From NCBI RefSeq assembly GCF_000307855.1, contig NZ_AJLR01000045.1, positions 1 to 64,000 on the forward strand: 64,000 nt of DNA. Direction: 5' to 3'. The stretch comes from Schinkia azotoformans LMG 9581 (lineage in GTDB: Bacteria; Bacillota; Bacilli; Bacillales; Bacillaceae_J). Positions 44,892 through 54,331 of this stretch are shown piece by piece. Numbering within the stretch: the stretch's first letter is position 1; each line of letters starts with the position of its first letter. The notes below the pieces were generated by a model that saw only the letters and a program-made list of their open reading frames with translations, was not told where the DNA came from and did no database searches. The position numbers and the translations under genes are program-made.

Positions 44892-45993
44892 ATGGAATTA
44901 GTAGAAGTAAGACAGGAACTTGATAAAATTGCTAAAGTATTAGCTGGCTTTAGGGGGTCCCTTTGACCTCGAAGAGAAGGAAAAGAGGATTGCTGAGCTT
45001 GATGAAATGATGTCGATGCCGAACTTTTGGGATGACCAACAGGCTGCCCAGCAGGTTATCAATGAGACAAATGCCTTGAAAGACATTGTCGGTGAATATA
45101 CAGCTTTAAATGAAAGCTTCGACAATCTTGAAGTAACACATGAGCTTTTGAAGGAAGAGTATGATGAAGATCTTCAAAAGGAACTTGAGAAAGAAATAAA
45201 AACACTTTCTGAAAGTGTGAGTCAGTTTGAGCTTCAGCTTTTACTAAGTGAGCCATATGATAAGAACAATGCAATTCTTGAGCTGCATCCCGGTGCGGGC
45301 GGAACTGAGTCACAAGATTGGGGTTCTTTGCTTCTTCGCATGTACACGCGCTGGGCTGAAAAGAAAGGCTTTAAGGTTGAAACGCTTGACTATCTTGCTG
45401 GTGATGAAGCGGGTATTAAAAGCGTGACATTGCTTATTAAAGGCCACAATGCGTATGGCTACTTGAAGGCTGAAAAAGGCGTGCATCGTCTCGTTCGAAT
45501 TTCACCGTTTGACGCATCCGGCCGCCGTCATACATCGTTTGTTTCCTGCGATGTTATGCCTGAATTTAATGAGGAAATCGAAATTGAAGTTCGCGATGCT
45601 GATTTAAAAATTGATACGTACCGTTCAACAGGTGCCGGTGGTCAGCACATCAATACAACCGATTCTGCGGTTCGAATCACCCACCTACCAACTGGTATCG
45701 TCGTGACATGTCAATCAGAACGTTCACAGATTAAAAACCGTGAACAAGCAATGAAAATGTTAAAAGCAAAGCTCTATCAGAAAAAAATTGAAGAGCAGCA
45801 AGCCGAACTTGATGAAATTCGTGGGGAGCAAAAAGAAATCGGTTGGGGAAGCCAAATCCGTTCTTATGTTTTCCACCCCTATTCATTGGTTAAAGACCAC
45901 CGCACAAACGTGGAAATTGGTAATACACAAGCTGTCGTGGATGGCGAAATTGATCCATTCATCGATGCTTATCTAAGATCCAGATTAAGTTAA
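44892..45993 (+). CDS. prfB: Peptide chain release factor 2, programmed +1 frameshift
   Basis: Translation starts at the ATG at 44892 and reads 24 codons to CTT followed by an in-frame TGA (44964-44966). The Shine-Dalgarno-like AGGGGG (44952-44957) lies just upstream. A +1 slip on CTTTGAC continues into GAC CTC GAA and the remaining 342 codons, for ~366 residues. This is the conserved autoregulation of RF2, which terminates at UGA and UAA: low RF2 favours the shift. The tripeptide-like SPF ([11 protein letters not shown]) and the GGQ motif ([15 protein letters not shown]) are present. It is not a broken gene. Confidence 0.97.
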
Positions 45994-46212
45994 TTTTAAA
46001 TTCAAAGGAAACTTATCAAAAAAGTTTTTATAAAAAATATTTCACCACTATGGATATACTAGGAACCAATTGCAAATACTAATTCCTGTAATCCTACAAT
46101 GCCGCGGAGCCACGGATTAGCCGCCATTAGCTTTATAAGAGTTTGTTCGAAAAGTTGTCACATTTTCAGGTTTTTCTTGTAAGGGATGCTTCATAAACCT
46201 ATTGTAGAGGGT

Positions 46213-46240
46213 TTTACAAGTGTCGAAAATTGTTTATAAT
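46213..46240 (+). promoter_or_regulatory. SigA promoter of cccB
   Basis: TTTACA (46213-46218), a 16-base spacer and TATAAT (46235-46240). The 312-base gap from prfB (45994-46305) holds this promoter; nothing else was recognised in it. Confidence 0.65.
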
Positions 46241-46305
46241 AGGGAAGTGTACATACTTATGGTACGCTTGACAAAAATCACCAAATACACAAAGGGGGAT
46301 TACCA

Positions 46306-46662
46306 ATGAAGAAAAAGTTATTAGCATTATTCATGGGTTCTGCACTTATTCTTGGTGCATGTGGCGGCGGTGGCGACACTGCTAAAGAGCCAGCTGACAA
46401 CAACGCTGGAAATGGCGACCAAACTGCAGCTCCTGCAGCAGATAATGCAGCAGCTGAGGGATTGTTCGCACAAAGCTGTGCAAGCTGTCATGGTCAAAAT
46501 CTTGAAGGCGGCGTAGGTCCTGACTTAACTAAAGTAGGAAGCAAATTAGATGCTGCTGGTATCGAAGGCGTTATTACTAACGGACAAGGTGCAATGCCGG
46601 CTGGATTACTACAAGGCGACGACGCTAAAGCTGTTGCTGAGTGGTTAGCAACTCATAAGTAA
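46306..46662 (+). CDS. cccB: Cytochrome c-551 lipoprotein
   Basis: This is a 118-residue lipoprotein with signal peptide KKKLLALFMGSALILGAC; the lipobox Cys is at ~19. An Ala/Asn/Gly-rich linker follows. The mono-haem domain has CASCHG at ~57-62 and the distal Met in GQGAMPAGLL at ~97. It carries electrons on the outer membrane face, probably between the bc complex and caa3-type oxidase. Position after prfB and before ftsE agrees with B. subtilis cccB. AAAGGGGG precedes the ATG. Confidence 0.93.
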   Translation: MKKKLLALFMGSALILGACGGGGDTAKEPADNNAGNGDQTAAPAADNAAAEGLFAQSCASCHGQNLEGGVGPDLTKVGSKLDAAGIEGVITNGQGAMPAGLLQGDDAKAVAEWLATHK

Positions 46663-46678
46663 TTATTTTCAGTGAGAA

Positions 46679-46706
46679 GGGCTTCTATATAAGAGGCTCT
46701 TTTTTT
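46679..46706 (+). terminator. Terminator after cccB
   Basis: GGGCTTC (46679-46685) and GAGGCTC (46693-46699) pair with two G-U pairs, then seven T. Confidence 0.75.
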
Positions 46707-46823
46707 ATCGCTAAAAATTGAAACAAACCTTTACCTTCGCTTAAATCCACATTTGTCGAAAATTCATTCAGTTTGAAACATAATTTTAATAAAATTTTGC
46801 CTCAAAATAGCGAATAACGGTGG

Positions 46824-46868
46824 TATAATAAAATAGTGTGTCATGAAATAGCATTTCATGGCGTTTTT
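46824..46868 (+). promoter_or_regulatory. Putative -10 and leader hairpin upstream of ftsE
   Basis: TATAAT (46824-46829) without a good -35 is followed by CATGAAAT-AGC-ATTTCATG (46842-46860) and GCGTTTTT. The hairpin plus T-run lies right at the expected 5' end of the ftsE transcript. The remaining ~175 bases to ftsE show nothing recognisable. Confidence 0.35.
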
Positions 46869-47043
46869 CCTTTGAACTGAATTTGAAACGTCGACAATGG
46901 CTTATAACAAACAACAAGCTCCACTTTACCACATGCATGCAGCCCTTATCTATATTTTTCCAAACAACATAAGACTTGAACTATAACAACATAAATGAAA
47001 ATAGCATAGGGCTGTAAATAGACTTTAATTAGGTGTGATTGAA

Positions 47044-47730
47044 ATGATAGAAATGGAAGACGTTTATAAGCAATATCCGAATGGGGTATTGGCCGTGAAC
47101 GGGATCAATGTTCAGATTAAACAAGGTGAATTTGTCTATGTGGTCGGCCCGAGTGGCGCCGGGAAATCGACATTTATAAAAATGATGTATCGTGAAGAGA
47201 AGCCGACAAAAGGCACGATTATGATCAACGGGATTAATCTTTCGAAATTAAGGTCGAGCAAAGTGCCGCTGTTAAGAAGGAATATCGGCGTTGTGTTCCA
47301 GGATTTCAAGCTTTTGCCAAAGCTGACGGTTTTCGAAAATGTGGCGTTTGCGCTTGAGGTAATTGAGGAGCATCCGCGCAATATTAAGCGCCGCGTTCTT
47401 GAGGTTCTTGACCTTGTAAAATTAAAGCATAAAGCGCGTTTTATTCCGTCCGAGCTTTCAGGTGGGGAGCAACAGCGTGTTTCGATTGCAAGGTCGATCG
47501 TCAATTATCCGAAAATCGTGATTGCGGACGAGCCTACCGGAAACCTGGATCCTGATTCATCTTGGGGTATCATGGAAATTTTCGAAGAGATTAACAACCG
47601 TGGAACGACGGTTGTCATGGCGACTCATAACCGAGAAATTGTGAATAAGATTCGAAAGCGCGTTATTGCAATCGAGGGCGGACGGATTGTAAGAGACGAA
47701 AACAGGGGTGATTACGGCTATGACAGCTAA
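47044..47730 (+). CDS. ftsE: FtsE, ATP-binding subunit of FtsEX
   Basis: This 228-residue ABC ATPase starts at the ATG at 47044, with AGGTGTG upstream; the GTG at 47035 lies inside that site. The Walker A is GPSGAGKST at ~36, the Q-loop GVVFQDFKLLP, the signature LSGGEQQR at ~139 and the Walker B VIADEPTGNLDP. The N-terminus MIEMEDVYKQYPNGVLAVNG is typical of Bacillus FtsE. With FtsX it controls a peptidoglycan hydrolase at the cell wall through ATP hydrolysis. ftsX overlaps its end by 11 bases. Confidence 0.97.
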   Translation: MIEMEDVYKQYPNGVLAVNGINVQIKQGEFVYVVGPSGAGKSTFIKMMYREEKPTKGTIMINGINLSKLRSSKVPLLRRNIGVVFQDFKLLPKLTVFENVAFALEVIEEHPRNIKRRVLEVLDLVKLKHKARFIPSELSGGEQQRVSIARSIVNYPKIVIADEPTGNLDPDSSWGIMEIFEEINNRGTTVVMATHNREIVNKIRKRVIAIEGGRIVRDENRGDYGYDS

Positions 47731-48616
47731 TACACTGGTTCGACATCTTAGAGAAGGCACCAAAAATATTGGTAGAAATGGCTGGATGACTTTTGCCTCT
47801 GTGAGTGCGGTAACGGTTACGTTGCTTTTAGTAGGAATTTTTCTAGTCATCATGATGAATTTAAATAACTTTGCAACAACTGTTGAAAAGGATGTTGAAA
47901 TAAGGGTTCACATTGACCTTGTTGCGAATGATGCACAAATTAAAGAACTCGAGCAGCGGATCAAAAAAATAGCCCAAGTGGATACTATTACTTTTTCGCC
48001 AAAGGAAAAAGAGTTAGAGGAAATTATTATTAGCTTTGGTGAGGAAGGTAAAGCGTTTGAATCATTAAAAGATGAAAATCCACTGCGTGACGTTTTTGTT
48101 GTAAAAACAAAAGATCCGCAAATGACGCCGGACGTTGCTAAAAAAATCGAGAAATTTGAGAACGTCGAACGAGTCAATTATGGTCAAGGAACAGTTGAAA
48201 AATTATTTAAATTTGTCAATATCGCCAGAAATATCGGTCTCGGTTTAATTATCGGTCTGGTCTTTACAGCGATGTTCCTAATCTCAAATACTATTAAAAT
48301 CACAATTATGGCGAGAAAACGGGAAATTGAAATTATGAGGCTTGTTGGGGCAACTAATTCATTTATCCGCTGGCCGCATTTCATCGAAGGACTGCTCCTC
48401 GGGGTTATGGGTTCGATTATTCCGATTGTGCTGATATTAATAGGCTATAGTTACCTATATAAAACGATTGAGCCAAAGATTGACGATGCTTTCTTCATTC
48501 AATTGCTGCCGTTTAGTCCTTTTGCGTTTCAGATTGCGCTCATTCTTATATCAATCGGGGCCTTTATTGGTGTTTGGGGCAGCTTAATGTCAGTGCGGAA
48601 GTTTTTAAAAGCATAA
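47720..48616 (+). CDS. ftsX: FtsX, membrane subunit of FtsEX
   Basis: This 298-residue membrane protein starts at the ATG at 47720, with AGGGGTGAT ideally spaced; a GTG at 47708 is the alternative. It has one membrane segment at ~25-50 (VTVTLLLVGIFLVIMMNL), a ~120-residue extracellular loop (VEKDVEIRVHIDLVANDAQI onward) and three C-terminal segments. TIKITIMARKREIEIMRLVG is the conserved MacB/FtsX coupling helix region. The extracellular loop in this family contacts the hydrolase it activates, and an M23 hydrolase gene follows. Confidence 0.96.
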   Translation: MTANTLVRHLREGTKNIGRNGWMTFASVSAVTVTLLLVGIFLVIMMNLNNFATTVEKDVEIRVHIDLVANDAQIKELEQRIKKIAQVDTITFSPKEKELEEIIISFGEEGKAFESLKDENPLRDVFVVKTKDPQMTPDVAKKIEKFENVERVNYGQGTVEKLFKFVNIARNIGLGLIIGLVFTAMFLISNTIKITIMARKREIEIMRLVGATNSFIRWPHFIEGLLLGVMGSIIPIVLILIGYSYLYKTIEPKIDDAFFIQLLPFSPFAFQIALILISIGAFIGVWGSLMSVRKFLKA

Positions 48617-48692
48617 ATTGATAGATTTTGATTCGTAGTGGACAAGCCTACAGAAATAGAAATAGAAACAAGCAGGGAAAGGTGGAAGCGAA

Positions 48693-49913
48693 GTGCGGAA
48701 GGTTTTTTCAATAGTTTTATCAGTAACGGTCGCTTTAAGTGGCTACACTTTTTTTAGCGATCACGCATCTGCCAACCAACAACTTAAGAGTAAGATCAAC
48801 GAAGTGCATGGCAAACGTGTTGAATTGCATCAGGATTCGAAGGAAAAGAAGAGTGAAATTAATCAAATTGAGCGGGACCAAGCTCAGGTCAATGCTGAGA
48901 TAAAAAGAATAGATTTGGCTGTTGCGGAAACCTCTGAAAAGATTCGAAAAAAAGAAGGGGAAATAAAGACGTCAAAAGCTGAAATTGAAAAACTGGGTGC
49001 TCAAATAAAAGAACTTGAAATTAAAATAAAAAAACGGGATGAGGCATTGAAAACGAGAGTTCGTTCTGTTCAAGAAAGCGGCGGTGTTGTTAGTTATTTA
49101 GATGTGTTGCTTGGAGCCAAAAGCTTTGGTGACTTTCTTGATCGGGTCAATGCGGTGACGGTTATTGTCCAGCAGGATAAAGATATTTTACAAGCACATG
49201 TGAATGACCAACAAATGCTTGAACAGCTGAAGGCTGATGAGCAGGCAGAACTTGCTGGCTTGGAACAAAAACAAAAAGAGCTTAAGTCCGATCAGCAAAC
49301 GCTTCTTTCACAAAAAGGCCAAAAGGAAAAATTAATGGCTGAATTGAAGGAAAAAGAACAACAAATTGAAGAAGAACTACTGGACCTTGCTGAACAAGAT
49401 GAAATTCTTCGTAAACAAGAAGCATCCTATAAGAAATTGCTGGCACAGTGGCAGGAGCAGCAGCGCCGTATTGAGGAAGCGAAGAAAAGGGGAGAAAAGC
49501 CACCTATTAGTGACGGTTCATTTAGTAGACCAGCGAACGGTCCGGTAACGTCAAATTACGGCTCACGCTGGGGCAAGCTTCATGCTGGTATTGATATTGG
49601 TAAACGGGGGTCAGATGTACCGATTGTTGCAGCAGCAGACGGTATTGTCTTCCGTTCTTATTATTCATCTTCGTATGGAAATTGTGTCTTTGTATCTCAT
49701 AATATTAACGGAAAAATGTACACTACCGTTTATGCGCACATGGAAAGCCGTAAAGTTTCTGAAGGTGCAACCGTGAGTAAGGGTGACATATTAGGATACA
49801 TGGGGAATACAGGCCGATCCTATGGGGCCCACTTGCACTTTGAAATTCATGAAGGCTCATGGAATGCATCAAAGTCTAACTCAGTAGACCCACGGAAGTA
49901 TATTAATTTCTAG
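48693..49913 (+). CDS. Secreted M23 (LytM) peptidase with coiled coil, EnvC-like
   Basis: This 406-residue protein has a GTG start after GAAAGGTGG. A signal peptide (SIVLSVTVALSGYTFF, cleavage likely after DHASA near 27) is followed by two long coiled-coil stretches (~30-115 and ~160-255). The C-terminal LytM domain has HAGIDIGKRGSD at ~296, YAHMES and GAHLHFEIHEG at ~378. The HxxxD and HLH metal ligands are all present, so unlike E. coli EnvC it should be catalytically active. Linkage to ftsEX and the coiled coil suggest it is the FtsEX-controlled hydrolase. In B. subtilis that client is CwlO, which has a different (NlpC/P60) catalytic domain. Confidence 0.9.
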   Translation: MRKVFSIVLSVTVALSGYTFFSDHASANQQLKSKINEVHGKRVELHQDSKEKKSEINQIERDQAQVNAEIKRIDLAVAETSEKIRKKEGEIKTSKAEIEKLGAQIKELEIKIKKRDEALKTRVRSVQESGGVVSYLDVLLGAKSFGDFLDRVNAVTVIVQQDKDILQAHVNDQQMLEQLKADEQAELAGLEQKQKELKSDQQTLLSQKGQKEKLMAELKEKEQQIEEELLDLAEQDEILRKQEASYKKLLAQWQEQQRRIEEAKKRGEKPPISDGSFSRPANGPVTSNYGSRWGKLHAGIDIGKRGSDVPIVAAADGIVFRSYYSSSYGNCVFVSHNINGKMYTTVYAHMESRKVSEGATVSKGDILGYMGNTGRSYGAHLHFEIHEGSWNASKSNSVDPRKYINF

Positions 49914-50349
49914 TGTTGTTGAGCGACAAAAAAGTCCTTAAAAAACAAAAAAGTTCTTAAAAACCAAATAAACATACAAACAAATGTATAAAACGAGCAC
50001 ATCTTGTCGACACCTAGAGGTAGATAATGATGTGCTCTTTTATAATGTGTTTTCATGAACAAATGTCGATATATAGCACCTTCAATTTGAACTCCTATTG
50101 GTTGCTTCATTTAATCACCTCTTAACAGGTTATTTCATTATTACTCTATTACTCTTTTTTATTTTACCGTAAAAATACAATCGTACTTCTAATTACCGTT
50201 TTTGTCATGGCAGGCTTATTCATAAAAAGGGCCGCCCATAATTTATTATGTTACTTCTAGTTTCTAATACTTTTTAAAAATATGATGTATAATAAATACA
50301 TTTTTATAAGAAAATACCAGTAAAAATCAACTCAAAAAGGTGAAATTAG
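49914..50349. other. Gap between M23 gene and germination operon
   Basis: The gap holds a direct repeat of the type CAAAAAAGTYCTTAAAAA (near 49925 and 49947), the terminator described next and, on the minus strand, a 66-codon frame (50110 to 49910). That frame has a strong AAGAGGTGATTAA ribosome binding site but runs through the terminator and ends opposite the M23 stop. Its first ~25 residues look plausible (MKQPIGVQIEGAIYRHLFMK). It is left unannotated as a gene. Confidence 0.3.
49995..50041 (+). terminator. Terminator after the M23 gene
   Basis: GAGCACATC (49995-50003) and GATGTGCTC (50029-50037) are perfect complements with a 25-base loop, followed by TTTT. A on the other side gives T on the minus strand as well. 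Confidence 0.65.
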
Positions 50350-51450
50350 ATGCAAAAATTTGATACTGTTTCGCCGCTTCATATTGTTCTTCTATTAGTA
50401 ACAGCAATAGGTATAAAAACGCATGTTTTTGTGATCTCCCCCTTACTATACACTTCAGGGAGGGATGCATGGTTAAGTGTGCTTCTCACAATAGTATTAA
50501 TCCTTATGTGGATACCATTGCTGATGTATATTCATAAAAAGACTTTTCAATTTTCCTTATTCAAACTGATGGCAGAAGTACTCGGTACGAAAGTGACAAA
50601 TGTCTTCCTCTTTATTATTATTACATACTTTGTTTTTTTAGCAGCAGTTGCATTGCGAGAAACCATTACCTGGACAACGATTGCCTATTTACCGGAAACA
50701 CCTCAGGTATTAGTAAGTCTAATTTTAATTATATTATGCTGGTTCCTAGCAAGTTCAAGCTTTCGAATAATGAATACGATTAATGTCTTCCTCTTATTGT
50801 TTATAATAATATTTGGTTTTTTTGTAAGTATCGCTAACTTTCAATATAAAGATTATTCTTTACTTCTACCGATTCTAGAGCATGGATATCGCCCGGTTTT
50901 TGAAGGAATTATTTATCAAGCCTCAGGAGTTATTGAAATTTTCTTCTTTTTATTATTGCAGCATAAAATCAATGAGCCGCTTCGGTTCCGACATTTTTTT
51001 ATCACCCTTATTTTACTGATTCTATTAACACTCGGACCACTAATAGGGTCTATTATAGAATTTGGACCAATTGAGGCCAAGAAACAAAGGTTTCCACCCT
51101 ACGAACAGTGGGGGTTAGTCTCTATCGGCACGTATATTGAACATGTTGATTTCTTATCCATTTATCAGTGGTTGTCAGGCATTTTTATTCGTATTTCTTT
51201 ACTACTGTTTATTATAAAAGAGGCACTACAAATAAAAGACGATCGAAAAAAAAACATAATTTTGCTTTTCCTATCAATTGTAGCGGGTGCAGCTGTAATG
51301 GTACCAATTACTGATTTTCAGTTTACTTACTTGTTAAGGACTTACATTTTACCGATTTCGTTTTGGTTTTTCTTTTGCTCTTCAATAATAATTTGTATTC
51401 TTACAATCATCTATTCAAGGCAGAAAAGAGGGAAATCTAATGAGATTTAA
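50350..51450 (+). CDS. Germinant receptor B subunit (GerAB family)
   Basis: This 366-residue integral membrane protein has about ten hydrophobic segments and starts after AAAAAGGTGAAA. It belongs to the GerAB/amino acid permease-like family: HIVLLLVTAIGIKTHVFVIS, the REAWLSVLL-type stretch GRDAWLSVLLTIVLILMW, FVFLAAVALRETITWTTIAY and FQYKDYSLLLPILEHGYRPV. B subunits bind the germinant in the spore inner membrane. The operon order is B-A-C, not the A-B-C of B. subtilis gerA. Which germinant it senses cannot be read. Confidence 0.92.
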   Translation: MQKFDTVSPLHIVLLLVTAIGIKTHVFVISPLLYTSGRDAWLSVLLTIVLILMWIPLLMYIHKKTFQFSLFKLMAEVLGTKVTNVFLFIIITYFVFLAAVALRETITWTTIAYLPETPQVLVSLILIILCWFLASSSFRIMNTINVFLLLFIIIFGFFVSIANFQYKDYSLLLPILEHGYRPVFEGIIYQASGVIEIFFFLLLQHKINEPLRFRHFFITLILLILLTLGPLIGSIIEFGPIEAKKQRFPPYEQWGLVSIGTYIEHVDFLSIYQWLSGIFIRISLLLFIIKEALQIKDDRKKNIILLFLSIVAGAAVMVPITDFQFTYLLRTYILPISFWFFFCSSIIICILTIIYSRQKRGKSNEI

Positions 51451-52915
51451 GCGGTATTCCACAAAAAACAAGAAAGAAATGCCTATTATGAATGAACAAA
51501 AGTTAAAAGAAACATTTGAACAATGCTCAGATGTTGTCTTTTCCACTTTGCAATTCAATCAACATGACGTCACTCTTATTTATTGTTCAGGTTTAATCGA
51601 TAATGAAATATTTTATAAAACTATTCTTTTACGACTTGAAGAATATTTCAAATCATCAGATGAACTAAATAATAATTTGACCAATAAACTACAACTCCCT
51701 TCATTACGTTCTGTTGAAAGTATAGAAAAAGCAGAAAATGAAATTTTTTCTGGTAAACTGCTGATGTATTTTAAAGCGATTAACATGCTTTATTCTGTAG
51801 ATATTTCAAATAAGCCTCAGCGTAAACCAGAAGAAACATCTTTGGAAATAAGCTTTAGAGGTCCACGTGATAATTTTATTGAAGATATTATTGTTAATCA
51901 TGCATTAATTCGAAAAAGATTACCGACAACGTCATTTATTAGTGAACAATTTAAAATTGGGAAACGAACGAAAACAAGAGTGTTTCTTCTTTATATGAAA
52001 GATATTGCTAACCAAAATATTCTTAAACAAATTCGCTCAAAAATAAATGATATCGATATTGATGGATTATATAGTGGAGCTCAATTAGGAGAATTATTAA
52101 ATGAGAATCCTTATGTTATCTTCCCGCGCTATAGTTACACTGGGCGTCCAGACTTTGCTGTTCAAGCGTTATTAAGTGGGCGGTTTGTTATTTTAATTGA
52201 TGGCGTTGCCTATGCGCTTTTAACTCCGGTCACTTTATTCTTTTTACTAAAAACTGCGGAAGATAGCGAGACCCATTACTTATATAATGCCTTTGAAAGA
52301 ATAATAAGAGTTATTGCGCTTTCTGCAGCGATTCTGCTTCCAGGATTTTGGGTTGCTTTGACAACGTTCCATCAAAATCAGATTCCTTTTACTCTATTAG
52401 CAACCATCATTGAAGCTAGAAAGGGCGTCCCTCTTCCGAGTGCAATGGAGGCTTTTCTAATGCTGTCATTGTTTGAGGTGTTTAGAGAAGCTGGTATGAG
52501 ACTGCCTCTATCTATTGGTCAAACCTTTAGCGTTATTGGTGGATTGATTATAGGTGATGCAGCAATTAGAGCAGGATTAACGAGCCCTGCTATGCTTGTT
52601 ATCATCGCTGGTTCCACAATTGCGACCTTTACTTTAGTCAATCAGACACTCGTAGGTATTGCTTCATTAATGCGTTTTCTAACCGTGATTATTGCATCCT
52701 TATTTGGCTTTTTAGGTTTATTTGCATCTATTTACTTTTTTGGGATTATTATTGCGCGAATTCAATCATTTGATGTTCCTTACCTGCAAGTCGCAAGTCG
52801 ACTAAGCTTAAAAAATGCCATTAAATCTATCCTAAAAATGCCTGCACACATAAATACTAAACGTCCAAGCGCAGTAAAACCGAATGATGAAACAAACCAA
52901 GGAGGCTCCTCATGA
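51440..52915 (+). CDS. Germinant receptor A subunit (GerAA family)
   Basis: This 491-residue protein has a soluble N-terminal ~240 residues and about five to six C-terminal membrane segments. It starts at ATG 51440, overlapping the B subunit by 11 bases, with AGAGGGAAA upstream. Family motifs: VIFPRYSYTGRPDFAVQALL, SGRFVILIDGVAYALLTPVT, ILLPGFWVALTTFHQNQIPF, EAFLMLSLFEVFREAGMRLP and GDAAIRAGLTSPAMLVIIAG. A subunits assemble the receptor with B and C and are proposed ion channels. The final residues overlap the start codon of the C gene (ATGA). Confidence 0.95.
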   Translation: MRFKRYSTKNKKEMPIMNEQKLKETFEQCSDVVFSTLQFNQHDVTLIYCSGLIDNEIFYKTILLRLEEYFKSSDELNNNLTNKLQLPSLRSVESIEKAENEIFSGKLLMYFKAINMLYSVDISNKPQRKPEETSLEISFRGPRDNFIEDIIVNHALIRKRLPTTSFISEQFKIGKRTKTRVFLLYMKDIANQNILKQIRSKINDIDIDGLYSGAQLGELLNENPYVIFPRYSYTGRPDFAVQALLSGRFVILIDGVAYALLTPVTLFFLLKTAEDSETHYLYNAFERIIRVIALSAAILLPGFWVALTTFHQNQIPFTLLATIIEARKGVPLPSAMEAFLMLSLFEVFREAGMRLPLSIGQTFSVIGGLIIGDAAIRAGLTSPAMLVIIAGSTIATFTLVNQTLVGIASLMRFLTVIIASLFGFLGLFASIYFFGIIIARIQSFDVPYLQVASRLSLKNAIKSILKMPAHINTKRPSAVKPNDETNQGGSS

Positions 52916-54077
52916 ATCATTTTAAAAAAAAATTATTTTTTTCTTAATTTTTCTTTTGATTAACCTCACACTTGCTGGTTGCTGGGATACGAATGAACCG
53001 GAGAGAATGATTTATGTTCATGGGTTAGGTGTAGACTACGAAGATGGTAAATATAATGTTTACTTGCAAATTGTTAATCCTTCCCTATTAGCAAAATCTG
53101 AAGCATCTGGTGGAGAGACAGATACAAAGGTTGTCGTTGGTCGTGGCACGGGAGAAACAATTAATGAAGCGATTTTTGATGCCTACCGTTCTTCACAACG
53201 TCATATCTTTTGGGGGCATTTATCCTTTATAGTTTTTTCTGAAAAGCTATTAAAAAAAAAGGATGGACTAAAAGCAACAGTTGATATGTTTGACAGGTAT
53301 CGAGAAACTCGATACAGAATATTGATGTATTCGACAAAAGAACCGCTATTCCAACTTTTAACAGCACTTCCACCTTTGGAAATGTCAACCGCTCTTTCGC
53401 GGCTGAGTGACCCTAAAGCTACTTATAGGCAAAGTTCATTAATTCGTCCAATAAGCTTAAGGGAATTATTAATTGGATTAAATGAACCACCCCATGTAGT
53501 AGCAATTCCTTATGTAGGGCTATCCCAAAATCATACATGGGAGACTGACAAAAAACAGATCAAAACGATTGAAGTCATTGGAGTTAGTTTTATTACGGAT
53601 AGTGCTTTAAAAGGAACCTTTACTATTGAAGAGGTCGAAGGATTAAAATGGATGAATGAAGACATAACCCGTGAAAATTTACGTCTTCGCAATGATTTAT
53701 CAGATATTAATGTTATAATTGACAATATAAGAATAAAGAAGAAGTTATTCATCAAGAACGAGAAAATCCACTTTAAAATTACTATCGAAGTTCTTGCAAA
53801 ATTAAGAGAAATCGTTCAAAAAGAAAGACTTAATAAAATCGAAAGAGAAACAGAGAAATTATTAAAATCTCAAATACACCAAACTTTTCTAACCGGGTTA
53901 AAGAATAACTTGGACCTTTACCGTTTATCTGAGGTGCTTTATCGCAAAGATATTAAAGAATGGCAAGCTATTGAACATAACGGAAAAATCCCGTTGACGG
54001 AGGATAGTATTGAAATATTCACCCATGTAAAACTAATCAATGGCGAAAAACAAAGAAGAAATCCAACACTCGAGTAA
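52912..54077 (+). pseudogene. Germinant receptor C lipoprotein gene with a homopolymer frameshift
   Basis: The natural ATG at 52912 follows GGAGGCTCC and reads MNHFKKKLFFS then TAA at 52945. One extra base in the A9 run (52924-52932) or T7 run (52936-52942) restores MNHFKKKIIFFLIFLL, then INLTLAGCW, a perfect lipoprotein signal and lipobox. The rest (from 52956, 373 codons) is a full GerAC domain: CWDTNEPERMIYVHGLGVDY, FWGHLSFIVFSEKLL, MSTALSRLSDPKATYRQ and YGLS-type PYVGLSQNHTWE. The break may be a sequencing error, a true mutation, phase variation or rescued by slippage. Without rescue, no lipidated C subunit is made. Confidence 0.85.
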
Positions 54078-54128
54078 GATTATGTTGTTTTTGATTTCTT
54101 TATGTTAAAATTATAATGCATAAAAGTT

Positions 54129-54150
54129 AAAGCACCAAAAGTGCTTTTTT
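54129..54150 (+). terminator. Terminator after the germination operon
   Basis: AAAGCAC (54129-54135), loop CAAAA, GTGCTTT (54141-54147) and further T. Confidence 0.8.
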
Positions 54151-54240
54151 AAGCTTTTAATTGTAATTAAACAGTGAAATGTGATCCACTAAAAAATTCA
54201 TAATTCGTACAAGCTTGTCATATAGTTATAGGGACACTTG

Positions 54241-54274
54241 AAAGGCATCGCACTGATTGGGTGAGATGCCTTTT
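54241..54274 (+). terminator. Hairpin upstream of ctpB
   Basis: AAAGGCATC (54241-54249) and GATGCCTTTT (54265-54274) pair perfectly around a 15-base loop. It is followed by only four T and lies 58 bases before ctpB, so it may be a second terminator or a leader element. Confidence 0.55.
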
Positions 54275-54331
54275 CCTGTCCAAGCAGATATATGTTAAAA
54301 TATTTTAGAGATAGATATTGGGGTGAGTGGT

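Noticed and set aside
44892-45993. prfB as a frameshifted pseudogene
   Set aside because: The stop is the known programmed +1 site (AGGGGG, CTTTGAC), so the gene is functional.
49910-50110. 66-codon minus-strand gene after the M23 peptidase
   Set aside because: It has a strong ribosome binding site but reads through the terminator and ends opposite the M23 stop; no family seen. Mentioned in the gap entry only.
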